A DNA stretch of 8,862 nt from an uncultured Lachnospiraceae bacterium (GCA_945836355.1 CAMALD010000038.1:1-8862), one strand, 5' to 3'. Counted from the stretch's first letter, positions 1-6,944 are shown. Made by a program: numbers and translations. Notes: generated from the letters alone by a model not told the origin.

Positions 1-171
1 AAATGCATTTTTGAGCTCCGCAGTCACTTCTGCCAGCAGCTCCTTTAGTCCGTCATCCACCTGACCGGTCAGTCCCAGATAACCGGAATACCGCCATATT
101 TCACGCTCGTTAACCGATAGTCCCTGCTCTTTGGTCTCATATTTTTTTACAAAGATTGTATTTTCCGACAT
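1..171 (-). CDS. Stand-alone methionine synthase reactivation-domain protein (N-terminal part)
   Basis: Only the first 57 codons are in the window; the gene runs off the left edge. The peptide begins MSENTIFVKKYETKEQG and continues with the segment VNEREIWRYSGYLGLTGQVD and then a helix rich in Leu and Glu. This resembles the N-terminus of the short clostridial proteins annotated as the activation domain of vitamin B12-dependent methionine synthase, in which a 'RYLGY' segment precedes an amphipathic helix. In that family the domain binds SAM and supports reductive remethylation of oxidised cobalamin on MetH. The start lies 14 bases after the metF stop, and a purine-rich GGCGGAG (180-186) ends 8 bases before the ATG, so co-transcription with metF is likely. 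The assignment rests on a short fragment plus the metF neighbour; the SAM-binding part lies outside the window and cannot be checked. Confidence 0.6.
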   Translation of the reverse strand, partial: MSENTIFVKKYETKEQGLSVNEREIWRYSGYLGLTGQVDDGLKELLAEVTAELKNAF

Positions 172-185
172 TGCCCGTACTCCGC

Positions 186-1067
186 CTAAAAAGTATTACC
201 CAAAATGCTGGAAAGGTTTCTCTGAATACCCTCCGCAACCTCCGGCTTGTTCATGGAATAGACGTGAACATTGGTAATACCGTTGGCGTACAGGTCGATA
301 ATCTGGTCGGTTGCATATGCAATACCGGCCTGCTTCATGGCATCCGGGTTCGAGCCGAATTTGTCCACCATCGCACGGAAGCGCTGCGGCATAAAGGCAC
401 CGGACAGCTTGATGGCGCGCTCCACCTGATTTGCGTTGGTAATCGGCATGATGCCCGGCAGTACCGGCACCGTAATGCCTGCCTCACGAATCTTATAGAG
501 AAAATTAAAGAACAAATTGTTATCGAATACCATCTGCGTGGTGAGAAAATCCACACCCGCATCTACCTTTTCTTTTAAAAACCTGATGTCCTCACGCTGA
601 TTGGCACTCTCCGGATGAATCTCCGGATAGCACGCTCCGCCGATGCAGAAGCTGCCGTCCTTCTTCAGCTCACGAATCAGCTCGACGGCATAGCGGTAAT
701 CCCATTTACTGCGGTCCGTCTTCTCCAGCTCCGGTGTCAGGTCCCCGCGCAGAGCCATCACATTGGTGATGCCGTTATCCTTCATATCCTGAATTCTTCT
801 GCGTACCGTCTCACGGTCGGAGGATACACAGGTGAGATGTGCCAGCATCGGCACATTATATTTCTCCTTGATATTTTTAGCCACTGCAAGTGTGTACTCA
901 CTGGTACCTCCGCCCGCGCCATAGGTCACACTCATAAACGCCGGCTTAAGTGTCGCAATCTCCTCGGTCGCAATGCGGACACTCTCGAAGGAGGTCTCCT
1001 TTTTCGGTGGAAACACCTCAAACGACAGTGACATCTGATCCTGATTTAATATATCTATAATTCTCAT
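186..1067 (-). CDS. metF: 5,10-methylenetetrahydrofolate reductase
   Basis: A 293-residue cytoplasmic flavoenzyme that reduces 5,10-methylene-THF to 5-methyl-THF, the methyl donor for methionine synthase. The sequence shows the family marks in order: SFEVFPPKKE near residues 15-24, whose Glu matches the catalytic Glu28 of E. coli MetF; FMSVTYGAGGGTS near 44-56; a central NVMALRGDLTPE whose Asp matches the FAD/folate-binding Asp120; then FLTTQMVFDN, and PVLPGIMPI. The length matches the bacterial enzyme (about 290-300). An in-frame ATG at 1097 would add ten residues (MNNRKGEWIS), but it lies at or upstream of the predicted transcription start (about 1096), and AAAGGGGA at 1078-1085 points to the ATG at 1067. 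It has its own promoter and probably forms an operon with the reactivation-domain gene 14 bases downstream. The predicted 5' leader is only about 29 bases, so no SAM riboswitch or T-box fits between promoter and gene. Confidence 0.95.
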   Translation of the reverse strand: MRIIDILNQDQMSLSFEVFPPKKETSFESVRIATEEIATLKPAFMSVTYGAGGGTSEYTLAVAKNIKEKYNVPMLAHLTCVSSDRETVRRRIQDMKDNGITNVMALRGDLTPELEKTDRSKWDYRYAVELIRELKKDGSFCIGGACYPEIHPESANQREDIRFLKEKVDAGVDFLTTQMVFDNNLFFNFLYKIREAGITVPVLPGIMPITNANQVERAIKLSGAFMPQRFRAMVDKFGSNPDAMKQAGIAYATDQIIDLYANGITNVHVYSMNKPEVAEGIQRNLSSILGNTF

Positions 1068-1077
1068 ACTTATCCAT

Positions 1078-1085
1078 TCCCCTTT
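1078..1085 (-). promoter_or_regulatory. metF ribosome binding site
   Basis: Minus-strand AAAGGGGA, ending 10 bases before the ATG at 1067. It is a somewhat long but usable spacing and decides in favour of the shorter MetF start (MRIIDILNQD). Confidence 0.55.
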
Positions 1086-1102
1086 GCGATTATTCAACCT
1101 TT

Positions 1103-1131
1103 AGTATAACAGAATCCTTCTTTGTTGTAAA
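1103..1131 (-). promoter_or_regulatory. Predicted sigma-A promoter of metF operon
   Basis: The minus strand carries TTTACA (1126-1131), a 17-base spacer and TATACT (1103-1108), which is close to the vegetative consensus. Transcription would start near 1096, about 29 bases before the metF ATG. It lies between the terminator of the upstream GH43 gene and metF, as expected for an independent transcription unit. Confidence 0.75.
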
Positions 1132-1155
1132 ATAGAATATTCTTTGTGTTTTCGC

Positions 1156-1187
1156 AAAAAGCGGGGCATTCCGCATGGAATGCCCCG
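1156..1187 (-). terminator. Intrinsic terminator of the GH43 gene
   Basis: An 11-bp GC-rich perfect stem (arms 1162-1172 and 1177-1187, core GGGGCATTCC/GGAATGCCCC) with a four-base loop, followed on the minus strand by a single C and five T (1160-1156). It begins 16 bases after the GH43 stop codon. The plus-strand side has no T-run, so it should act only on minus-strand transcripts. Confidence 0.85.
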
Positions 1188-1202
1188 GCCTGTGTTAATC
1201 AC

Positions 1203-2915
1203 TTATTTTTCAATAAACTTCCATGTAGCCACATGGTAGCCTGCACCGCGGAATACAAAATATACATCATGCACTCCGGTTACATCGGAAAGCTCTGCCG
1301 ATAATGTCTTATAATTATCTGCACCGGTGTTTTCCAATGCAATATCCGCAATCTTAGTGCCGGTCAGTGCCTCGTCCAGATATACCTCAATGCTGCCCTC
1401 GGTGGTGTCCGATGCCACGACTGCCTCCAGACGTGCCGCACCCTTTGCGCCGAAATCTACCTTGCTGATTCTGGTCCAGTCGCCGGTATCAATCATATCA
1501 AGAACCACAGTGCCGTCTGCCAGAATCTTTCTGGAAAGGCCTCCCTGATAGCTCTGAGTCGTAGCATTGATTAACCGGTACGGATTAAAATTCTGTGTCT
1601 GCGCGGCACCCTCATAGGTCGGCTGAATCTTGATTGTCGGATTTTCTCCTGCCACATCCACCGTAATCTCATCGACATGCATATTCCGGTAGGACATGGA
1701 CTGTCTGCCCTCTGCCGCATAGAAATCCTTGTACAGGAACTGATCCAGCGCGGTGGTGTGATACAGAATGTAATTCTTGCCCATAAACTCAAACATATGG
1801 TGATGGTTATTGTACCACTCGTCAAACAGCTCCTCTCCCGGATTTCGAAGAATTGCTCCCAGATACTTCGGGTCACCCTCCTTCAGACACTCCGGATCAG
1901 AGGTAATCTTGAGCGGATCATCCGATACATAAGCAATAATCGATACCGCCGCACCATCCTTAATGTATTTGTTATCCTTTGGCACATGCCAGTTTGCACA
2001 GTAGGAATACACATACTTGCCCTGAAACTTGTTGATTTCGTTATCCTCAAACATGTAGTAGGAATCCAGTTCTGTCAGGGTATCCCAATCCATCTCCACC
2101 TTGTCCGGCAAAATCCTGATGCGGCATGCTCTGGACGTCTTCGGATGCTTTGCCTTGTCCGGTGCCGGAAGGTTGCCGCCTCCCCAGTAGATGTATGCCT
2201 GTCCGTCATCGTCCAGCAGCACGGACGGATCAAAATTCCAGATGATATCATCTCCCATCCCGTTCGGAATTTCGGACTTCTTGATAAGCAGTCTGCCAAG
2301 CTCGTCCTTCCACGGGCCGACCGGAGTCTCGCCCTTTACATATCCGACATCCCCGCCGTTGGTAAAGAAAATGTAGTATTCATCTTTTCCGTCACCGTCA
2401 CTGTCATACTTCAGCGCGGTCGGTGCCCATGAATTCCATGCCCAGACGGAGCTTGCCGCCACACCGCTGTCCGAATATACCTTATCCATATCGATGACGC
2501 CCTCATCCGTCCAGTTTACCAGATCGGTAGTGGAGTAGATGGCTAATTTTCTGGTCTGGTACTTATTCTCAATCACCATGCCGTTAGCCGGATCATTGCT
2601 GATTTCAAGTGCGCGTCCGTTCTCATCAAACTTATTGGTGTAGGACCTCTGGTCAAGGGTGGCGTACATATACAGCTTTCCGTCTACCACCATCTCTGTC
2701 GGGTCAGCGCAGAATACCATCGTATCGATTGCACCTGTCACCTTAATCTCCCTGCCGTTCTTTACATATGTAAGTCCTTTTGTCAGCTTAAGCTCTTTTG
2801 TATTATATGGCTGTTTGTCGCCATTGATTCTGATATACGGATTCGGCTCATTTGCTAATGCAGTCCTGCGGTCTCCCTTCAATTCAACCTCGTCCGTCTT
2901 CTTATCCTCTCCCAT
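1203..2915 (-). CDS. GH43 glycoside hydrolase with CBM6-like domain (arabinofuranosidase/xylosidase)
   Basis: A 570-residue enzyme. A five-bladed beta-propeller GH43 domain spans about residues 60-430. Likely catalytic residues are general base Asp71 (FCADPTEMVVDG), pKa-modulating Asp229 (WNFDPSVLLDDDG) and general acid Glu290 (YMFEDNEINKF). WAPTALKY (163-170) and NHHHMFEF (370-377), whose His is expected at the active site, also fit the family. The FFEAS-like acid segment resembles the XynD-type arabinoxylan arabinofuranohydrolases; this subfamily assignment is inference. Residues about 445-570 resemble CBM6, with ARLEAVVAS, GSIEVYLDE, VHDVYFVFRG and a final ATWKF. There is no signal peptide: the N-terminus is charged (MGEDKKTDEVELKGDRR), so the protein is probably cytoplasmic and would act on imported arabino-xylo-oligosaccharides. 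AGGAGGT lies 6 bases before the ATG, and the gene has its own promoter and terminator. Whether it releases arabinose, xylose or both cannot be told. Confidence 0.9.
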   Translation of the reverse strand: MGEDKKTDEVELKGDRRTALANEPNPYIRINGDKQPYNTKELKLTKGLTYVKNGREIKVTGAIDTMVFCADPTEMVVDGKLYMYATLDQRSYTNKFDENGRALEISNDPANGMVIENKYQTRKLAIYSTTDLVNWTDEGVIDMDKVYSDSGVAASSVWAWNSWAPTALKYDSDGDGKDEYYIFFTNGGDVGYVKGETPVGPWKDELGRLLIKKSEIPNGMGDDIIWNFDPSVLLDDDGQAYIYWGGGNLPAPDKAKHPKTSRACRIRILPDKVEMDWDTLTELDSYYMFEDNEINKFQGKYVYSYCANWHVPKDNKYIKDGAAVSIIAYVSDDPLKITSDPECLKEGDPKYLGAILRNPGEELFDEWYNNHHHMFEFMGKNYILYHTTALDQFLYKDFYAAEGRQSMSYRNMHVDEITVDVAGENPTIKIQPTYEGAAQTQNFNPYRLINATTQSYQGGLSRKILADGTVVLDMIDTGDWTRISKVDFGAKGAARLEAVVASDTTEGSIEVYLDEALTGTKIADIALENTGADNYKTLSAELSDVTGVHDVYFVFRGAGYHVATWKFIEK

Positions 2916-2921
2916 AAAGGT

Positions 2922-2928
2922 ACCTCCT
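2922..2928 (-). promoter_or_regulatory. GH43 gene ribosome binding site
   Basis: Minus-strand AGGAGGT, a full anti-SD match, 6 bases before the ATG at 2915. It fixes the start and therefore supports the absence of a signal peptide on the encoded GH43 enzyme. Confidence 0.9.
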
Positions 2929-2961
2929 GATTATTCTGTGAGAAAAAAACTCCCCAATAAT

Positions 2962-2989
2962 ATTATATAAAAACTACACTGTATGTCAA
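2962..2989 (-). promoter_or_regulatory. Near-consensus sigma-A promoter of the GH43 gene
   Basis: Minus-strand TTGACA (2984-2989) and TATAAT (2962-2967), both exact consensus hexamers, with a 16-base spacer. The predicted transcription start is near 2955, giving a leader of about 40 bases. I see no clear catabolite-responsive element or inverted-repeat operator overlapping it. A promoter this strong suggests either high constitutive expression or control by a repressor whose site I cannot recognise. Confidence 0.85.
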
Positions 2990-3063
2990 GAAATCTTCTC
3001 TTGAGTCTGTGCATTTTTGCCGCCGGAAATGCAGGAACGATTCTGTGCTTCCCTTAGTTTTTG

Positions 3064-4953
3064 TCACTCCTGCTCTTGGATTTTAATGCACTCCTTCGGC
3101 AGCCATTTCAGCAATACGCGGTTTAATCCAACCTTCTGTATCGGTTTTTCCAGAAAATCGTCCATCCCCGCCTTGCGGAAGAGTTCCTTTGTCTCGTCAA
3201 AGCAGTCACCGGTCAGTGCAACCACCGGAACATTCTTGTAATAGTCGCTTTTTGCGATGTCTGTTTCCTCCTGCGCAAAGCTCCGTATCTTCTGCGTGGC
3301 CTCAACACCATCCATATATGGCATCATATAATCCATAAAAATAATATCGTACCTGTTCTCCTTTACGAGTTCATGTGCCTTCGCACCGGAACCCGCCGAG
3401 TCAACCGCGATACCATGCTCCTCCAGCATCTTCTTTACAATCTTGATATTAATCGGGGTATCATCCACCAGAAGCACACGCGCACCGACTGCTTTAAATT
3501 CTTTATCACGCAGCTCCCTTACTTCCTCATCAAGCGATTTGGCGTTTTCATCCGCCTTCCTTTGATAGAGGGTAAAGAAAAATTCGCTTCCGCTGCCGTA
3601 CTCGCTGGCAACCGACAGCTCCCCGCCCATAAGATGAACAAAATCTCTGGAAATGGAAAGACCAAGACCGGTGCCCTCCTTGCTGTGATTTTTCTTCTGG
3701 TCCACCTGGGAAAACGCCTGAAACAAATGCTCCAAATCCTCCTGACGGATTCCCTGTCCCGAGTCCTTCACCGCATAACGCAGCCGGAAACCTCCTTCAT
3801 CCTCCGCCTCTATCTGAATGCTGAGTTCTACATATCCCTCCTCGGTAAATTTCACCGCATTGTTCATCAGATTGATGATAATCTGGCGGATTCGCAGACT
3901 GTCCCCGACAATGCGCTCGGGCAGCCGCTCATCCACCTTCATGATAACATGAATCGGCTTGGTGTCGATGCGGTTTTCCACTATCATGCGGACATCCTCC
4001 AACAGAGGTGCCCACTCGTATACATCCTCCACAATCTCCATCTTACCCGCCTCTATCTTCGACTGGTCCAGAAGATCGTTGACAATCATGACAAGAGCAT
4101 CCCCCGAGGTCTTTATATTTTTCAGATACTTCTCCTGGGTGGCGGTAAGCTCTCCGCTTAAGAGCAAATCTGTCATACCCACAATCGCATTCATCGGGGT
4201 TCTGATCTCATGGGAAACCACTGACAGAAATGCCGATTTAGATGCATTCGTCTCGTCCGCCTTGCGCTTCTCCTCTCGTGCCTGCTGCAAGAGCCGCACA
4301 TCCGGATTTTCCAGTACCAGATAAAACGAAAGCGCAATCATTGTCAGCCCCATACCCGCCAAAAGCAGGGACATATCAATTGCCGTAAGACCTGTAACCA
4401 CAATTTCAATCGTCATCGCATACGCGATTACACTGCGCTTTTTCGGGTGGACATACTTCCAGTGCCGTATCATATTGCAGACCATGTGAAAAAGAAACAG
4501 CGGAATACTGACAAACATAATGCCAGCACCGATGCCCGCCTCATAGTTTCCCTTATCAGTTACCGTGTAAGAAACCGGTGTCACAAAAATCAAAAGCTCT
4601 GCAACCCAGAAATATACTCTAAAAAAGTATTTGATGACTAACTGCAGTCGGGAATGCTCCTCCCTCTCCATCTCCTCTGCAATCAGTTCGCAGATATACC
4701 GGTAATAAAGATAGACCGTGCCGAGCATTGTCGCAACGAAGAATCTGTGTAAGGTATCATTTATCCATTTCGGAATGGTGTCGAGGTGATTCACCGTATA
4801 CACGGTTACTCCATCCAACACCATGTGGATAATCAAAACTATCAGGATTGTCGAAAAGGTTTTATGAATCGCTGTCTTTTCCCTCTCGGCATTAAAATAA
4901 ATAGCCGCAATAAAGATAAGAATCAGTACACAGGCAATTTCCATTCTTAGCAT
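3064..4953 (-). CDS. Membrane-bound hybrid histidine kinase with receiver domain
   Basis: A 629-residue two-component sensor. The N-terminal 215 residues hold about six or seven hydrophobic segments (near 4-20, 32-52, 69-88, 108-130, 140-160, 174-192, 193-214) with no large extracellular loop, so the sensory part is within or near the membrane. A short coiled linker (218-237) leads to the HisKA domain with phospho-acceptor His248 in SHEIRTPMNA. The HATPase domain follows: N-box Asn365 (NLMNNAVKFT), G1 Asp397 (KDSGQGI), F-box near 410-415 and G2 GTGLGL (427-432). A receiver spans about 491-620, with acidic Asp497/Asp498, phospho-acceptor Asp541 (IIFMDYMMPYMDG), Thr581 and Lys603. All key residues are present, so it should be active. 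No HPt domain is fused and no HPt or DNA-binding partner is seen in the window. GAGGTG 5 bases before the ATG supports the start. The signal is unknown; its position between xylanase and GH43 genes is only suggestive. Confidence 0.93.
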   Translation of the reverse strand: MLRMEIACVLILIFIAAIYFNAEREKTAIHKTFSTILIVLIIHMVLDGVTVYTVNHLDTIPKWINDTLHRFFVATMLGTVYLYYRYICELIAEEMEREEHSRLQLVIKYFFRVYFWVAELLIFVTPVSYTVTDKGNYEAGIGAGIMFVSIPLFLFHMVCNMIRHWKYVHPKKRSVIAYAMTIEIVVTGLTAIDMSLLLAGMGLTMIALSFYLVLENPDVRLLQQAREEKRKADETNASKSAFLSVVSHEIRTPMNAIVGMTDLLLSGELTATQEKYLKNIKTSGDALVMIVNDLLDQSKIEAGKMEIVEDVYEWAPLLEDVRMIVENRIDTKPIHVIMKVDERLPERIVGDSLRIRQIIINLMNNAVKFTEEGYVELSIQIEAEDEGGFRLRYAVKDSGQGIRQEDLEHLFQAFSQVDQKKNHSKEGTGLGLSISRDFVHLMGGELSVASEYGSGSEFFFTLYQRKADENAKSLDEEVRELRDKEFKAVGARVLLVDDTPINIKIVKKMLEEHGIAVDSAGSGAKAHELVKENRYDIIFMDYMMPYMDGVEATQKIRSFAQEETDIAKSDYYKNVPVVALTGDCFDETKELFRKAGMDDFLEKPIQKVGLNRVLLKWLPKECIKIQEQE

Positions 4954-4964
4954 AGCTACACCTC

Positions 4965-5035
4965 GAAAATATTTTGTTAAAACATTCCAATTGGATATTA
5001 ACAGATATTTCGAGCTTTTTCAACAAAATATTTTC
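4965..5035. repeat. Perfect 14-bp inverted repeat around kinase promoter
   Basis: GAAAATATTTTGTT at 4965-4978 is matched exactly by its reverse complement at 5022-5035, with 43 bases between. Each arm contains the 10-bp palindrome AAAATATTTT, the two palindrome centres being 59 bp apart. With one bulged base the pairing could extend four more A-T pairs inward. The arms bracket the predicted promoter of the hybrid kinase gene, and the proximal arm abuts its ribosome binding site (4959-4964). The loop is too long and the stem too AT-rich for an ordinary terminator. Confidence 0.85.
4995..5023 (-). promoter_or_regulatory. Predicted promoter of the hybrid kinase gene
   Basis: Minus-strand TTGAAA (5018-5023), a 17-base spacer and TAATAT (4995-5000). 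The transcription start would be near 4988, leaving a leader of about 35 bases. The -35 hexamer overlaps the distal arm of the inverted repeat by two bases, and the initial transcript would contain only the proximal arm. Confidence 0.6.
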
Positions 5036-5053
5036 CGCTGTGCGCCCCGTTCC

Positions 5054-6307
5054 TTATTCTCCTTTGTATCTATTCCTTTTGTTTTCGGCTTCTGCCTGAT
5101 ATCTCCTCGCTATGCGCTTTTCCGCATCCATCGTACCGGCCCGCCGGATACTGCTGTTCCCGTATTTCCCTCGTATGGAATCAATCGCCGTGTCCAGTCT
5201 TTTCAGCCGTTCCTTGCGCTCGTCCACCAGAAAGGACATCTGCTCAAAGTCATCACGGTCAATATCGGTAAGCGCCAGTCCAATCAGCCGCAGCGGCTCC
5301 CCCGTCCAGCTTTCAGCAATCAGCTGCTTTGCCACCTCATAAATCTGTTCTGTAACATCGGTCGAATCGGCCAGCTTGCGCTGGTGCGATTTGTTTTTGA
5401 ACTGGGTGGTGCGAAACTGCACGCTGATGCATCTGCACCTTGCGCCCTCCGAGCGCATTCTGGCAGCAACAATATCCGCCTGTGCCAGCAGCATGCGGTT
5501 CATGCTTTCGAGATCCTCCAGATTTTCTTCCACCGTAGTTTCCGCCGAATAGCCCTTGGCATCCTCACGAATCTCCTGCACAGGCTCCTCATCGATACCG
5601 TTGGCATAGCGATGCAGATGACTGCCCAGCTTGTCCCCGAGCAGACGCCGAAGCTGGATTTCGTCCGCCCGCGCCAGTTCTCCTATGGTTCTGATACCCG
5701 CCCGGGTCAGTTTATCCGCCGATGCCCTGCCGCAGGTAAACAGCTCTCTTACCGGCAGCTCCCACATTTTTGCGGGAATTTCATCCGGAAACAGGGTATG
5801 CACCCTGTCCGGCTTTTCAAAATCGCTCGCCATCTTCGCACAGACCTTGTTTCGTCCGATTCCTACATTGACGGTAAAGCCCAGCTCATCCCGAATGCGG
5901 TCCTTGATTTCATGCGCCGTGGCAAGCGGGTCCGGATATATATACTCCATCCCCGACATATCCAGAAACACTTCATCAATCGAATAGGATTCCATCACCG
6001 GCGTATATTCTTTGCAGATTCGTTTAAATGCCTTCGAGCATTTGTCGTACAGCTTAAAATCCGGAGGGACGCAGACCAGCTTCGGACATTTGCGCAATGC
6101 CATAGCCATCGGTTCCCCGGTAGTCACCCCAAACCGCTTTGCCGGAATTGACTTTGCCACCACAATTCCGGTACGCTTTTCCGGATCACCGCCGATGCAG
6201 GACGGAATCTCCCTCAAATCCGGCTCACCGTTCTTCACACGTCGCACCGCTTCCCACGAAAGAAATGCGCTATTCACATCTACATGAAATACCAATCGTT
6301 CCGCCAT
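5054..6307 (-). CDS. dinB: Y-family translesion DNA polymerase (Pol IV-like)
   Basis: A 417-residue low-fidelity polymerase that copies past damaged template bases. HVDVNSAFLSWEA carries metal ligand Asp10 and the likely steric-gate Phe15; SYSIDEVFLD carries the catalytic Asp111 and Glu112. Between them are the finger residues of GIVVAKSIPAKRFGV. A thumb helix-hairpin-helix (LTRAGIRTIGELA) follows near 200-213, with Cys in FTCGRASADKL where many homologues have Val-Gly. The little finger spans about 250-350. QMSFL near 356-360 sits where relatives have a QLSLF-type sliding-clamp motif. Length is normal for Pol IV. An in-frame ATG at 6415 would add 36 residues with no family similarity that cross a terminator and overlap the preceding gene; GGAGGT just before 6307 and homology support the shorter start. 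No LexA-type box was found upstream. A UmuC-like branch assignment is possible. Confidence 0.93.
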   Translation of the reverse strand: MAERLVFHVDVNSAFLSWEAVRRVKNGEPDLREIPSCIGGDPEKRTGIVVAKSIPAKRFGVTTGEPMAMALRKCPKLVCVPPDFKLYDKCSKAFKRICKEYTPVMESYSIDEVFLDMSGMEYIYPDPLATAHEIKDRIRDELGFTVNVGIGRNKVCAKMASDFEKPDRVHTLFPDEIPAKMWELPVRELFTCGRASADKLTRAGIRTIGELARADEIQLRRLLGDKLGSHLHRYANGIDEEPVQEIREDAKGYSAETTVEENLEDLESMNRMLLAQADIVAARMRSEGARCRCISVQFRTTQFKNKSHQRKLADSTDVTEQIYEVAKQLIAESWTGEPLRLIGLALTDIDRDDFEQMSFLVDERKERLKRLDTAIDSIRGKYGNSSIRRAGTMDAEKRIARRYQAEAENKRNRYKGE

Positions 6308-6310
6308 ATT

Positions 6311-6316
6311 ACCTCC
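6311..6316 (-). promoter_or_regulatory. dinB ribosome binding site
   Basis: Minus-strand GGAGGT three bases before the ATG at 6307 (short spacing). It is separated from the T-run of the preceding terminator by only four bases. It selects the 417-residue start over the in-frame ATG at 6415. Confidence 0.75.
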
Positions 6317-6320
6317 GTTT

Positions 6321-6353
6321 AAAAAAAGGGACAAGGAGCATCCCCCTTGTCCC
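6321..6353 (-). terminator. Strong intrinsic terminator after the DUF2975-like gene
   Basis: A nine-bp perfect stem (6328-6336 with 6345-6353, GGGACAAGG/CCTTGTCCC), an eight-base loop and, on the minus strand, seven consecutive T (6327-6321). It starts about 28 bases after the stop of the DUF2975-like gene and ends only four bases before the dinB ribosome binding site, so it also lies in any dinB leader transcribed from further upstream. Confidence 0.92.
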
Positions 6354-6381
6354 GCCGGATCATTTTTCCAAACCCGCGTGT

Positions 6382-6918
6382 TTACTTCTGTTCGCGCTCT
6401 GCGCCGTACTGGCATATCAGAGACATCACCAGAAACATGATGCCGAGTCCGATGGAACCGCCATTATCAAGATTCAGTTCACCGACACCGTCCATCAACT
6501 CTTTCATTACCGCGTAGACAACCGCAGATACGATAATGGATACCAGCGGCAGCACGATTGCGCTGATTCCGAGGCGTCTCATCTCAAGTGCCCCTTCCAC
6601 GGTAAATGGCGTGCCGGCCTGCAGCTCATGCTCAAAGTAGTTCTCCGCCTGCCTCGCAAGACGTATTTCAAATGCGCATAAAACAGCCGCTGCTGTCATA
6701 GCTGCTATCATACCGTTTACTGTCATTTCGGCTTCTGTCTCAATCAGCCCCTTGATTGAAATATTGCCCAGCTTCAGAATCTCACCCGTACCTATGGACA
6801 GACTTGCAATGCCAACAGCACAGCCAACCAGACCTACGATACAACAAATCCATACAACCTTGCTTAAAACCCGTCCCAGCTTTGATAAATTCTGGATTGT
6901 GATTAATGTCCTCTCCAT
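6382..6918 (-). CDS. Small four-helix membrane protein, DUF2975-like
   Basis: A 178-residue integral membrane protein of unknown function. Hydrophobic segments lie near residues 21-43, 68-85, 117-138 and 152-170. The third is preceded by the soluble stretch LQAGTPFTVEGALEMRRLG, and the last by a polar turn (DNGGS). This pattern, a 'G-x-PF' motif with a following 'RRLG', a final glycine-rich helix and an ending like YGAEREQK, resembles DUF2975 proteins, which end in a similar RYG-x-LQEE segment. Family members often sit beside a small XRE-type regulator; none is present here. GGGGAG (6925-6930) 6 bases before the ATG supports the start. It appears to be transcribed alone: a possible promoter lies upstream and a strong terminator follows. 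The family call is from memory of motifs, so treat it as tentative; that it is a real membrane protein is much surer. Confidence 0.8.
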   Translation of the reverse strand: MERTLITIQNLSKLGRVLSKVVWICCIVGLVGCAVGIASLSIGTGEILKLGNISIKGLIETEAEMTVNGMIAAMTAAAVLCAFEIRLARQAENYFEHELQAGTPFTVEGALEMRRLGISAIVLPLVSIIVSAVVYAVMKELMDGVGELNLDNGGSIGLGIMFLVMSLICQYGAEREQK

Positions 6919-6944
6919 GATAATCTCCCCTTTTAATATGTATT

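Noticed and set aside
1068..1097. Ten-residue N-terminal extension of MetF from the ATG at 1097
   Set aside because: That ATG lies at or upstream of the predicted transcription start (about 1096), and the ribosome binding site lies between it and the ATG at 1067.
1677..2432. Long plus-strand open frame opposite the GH43 gene, and similar long frames opposite the kinase, dinB and GH10 genes
   Set aside because: Their translations have no recognisable domain and unusual composition rich in His, Arg, Cys and Ser, as expected for shadows of real minus-strand genes, and none has a good ribosome binding site that I could see.
3010..3033. Seven-bp hairpin (TGCATTT/AAATGCA) after the kinase gene as its terminator
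   Set aside because: The stem is short and AT-rich with a ten-base loop, and no T-run follows on the minus strand.
6318..6350. TTGTCC-N17-TAATAT across the terminator T-run as a dinB promoter
   Set aside because: The -10 would overlap the dinB start codon, so transcription would begin inside the gene; both hexamers are also weak.
6375..6395. GAAC-N4-GTAA on the minus strand near the end of the DUF2975-like gene as a LexA box for dinB
   Set aside because: Only one half-site matches the Firmicute GAAC-N4-GTTC pattern, and it lies upstream of a terminator with no promoter beside it.
6308..6415. N-terminal 36-residue extension of dinB from the ATG at 6415
   Set aside because: It would be translated through the end of the preceding gene and a strong terminator, shows no polymerase similarity, and a good ribosome binding site serves the ATG at 6307.
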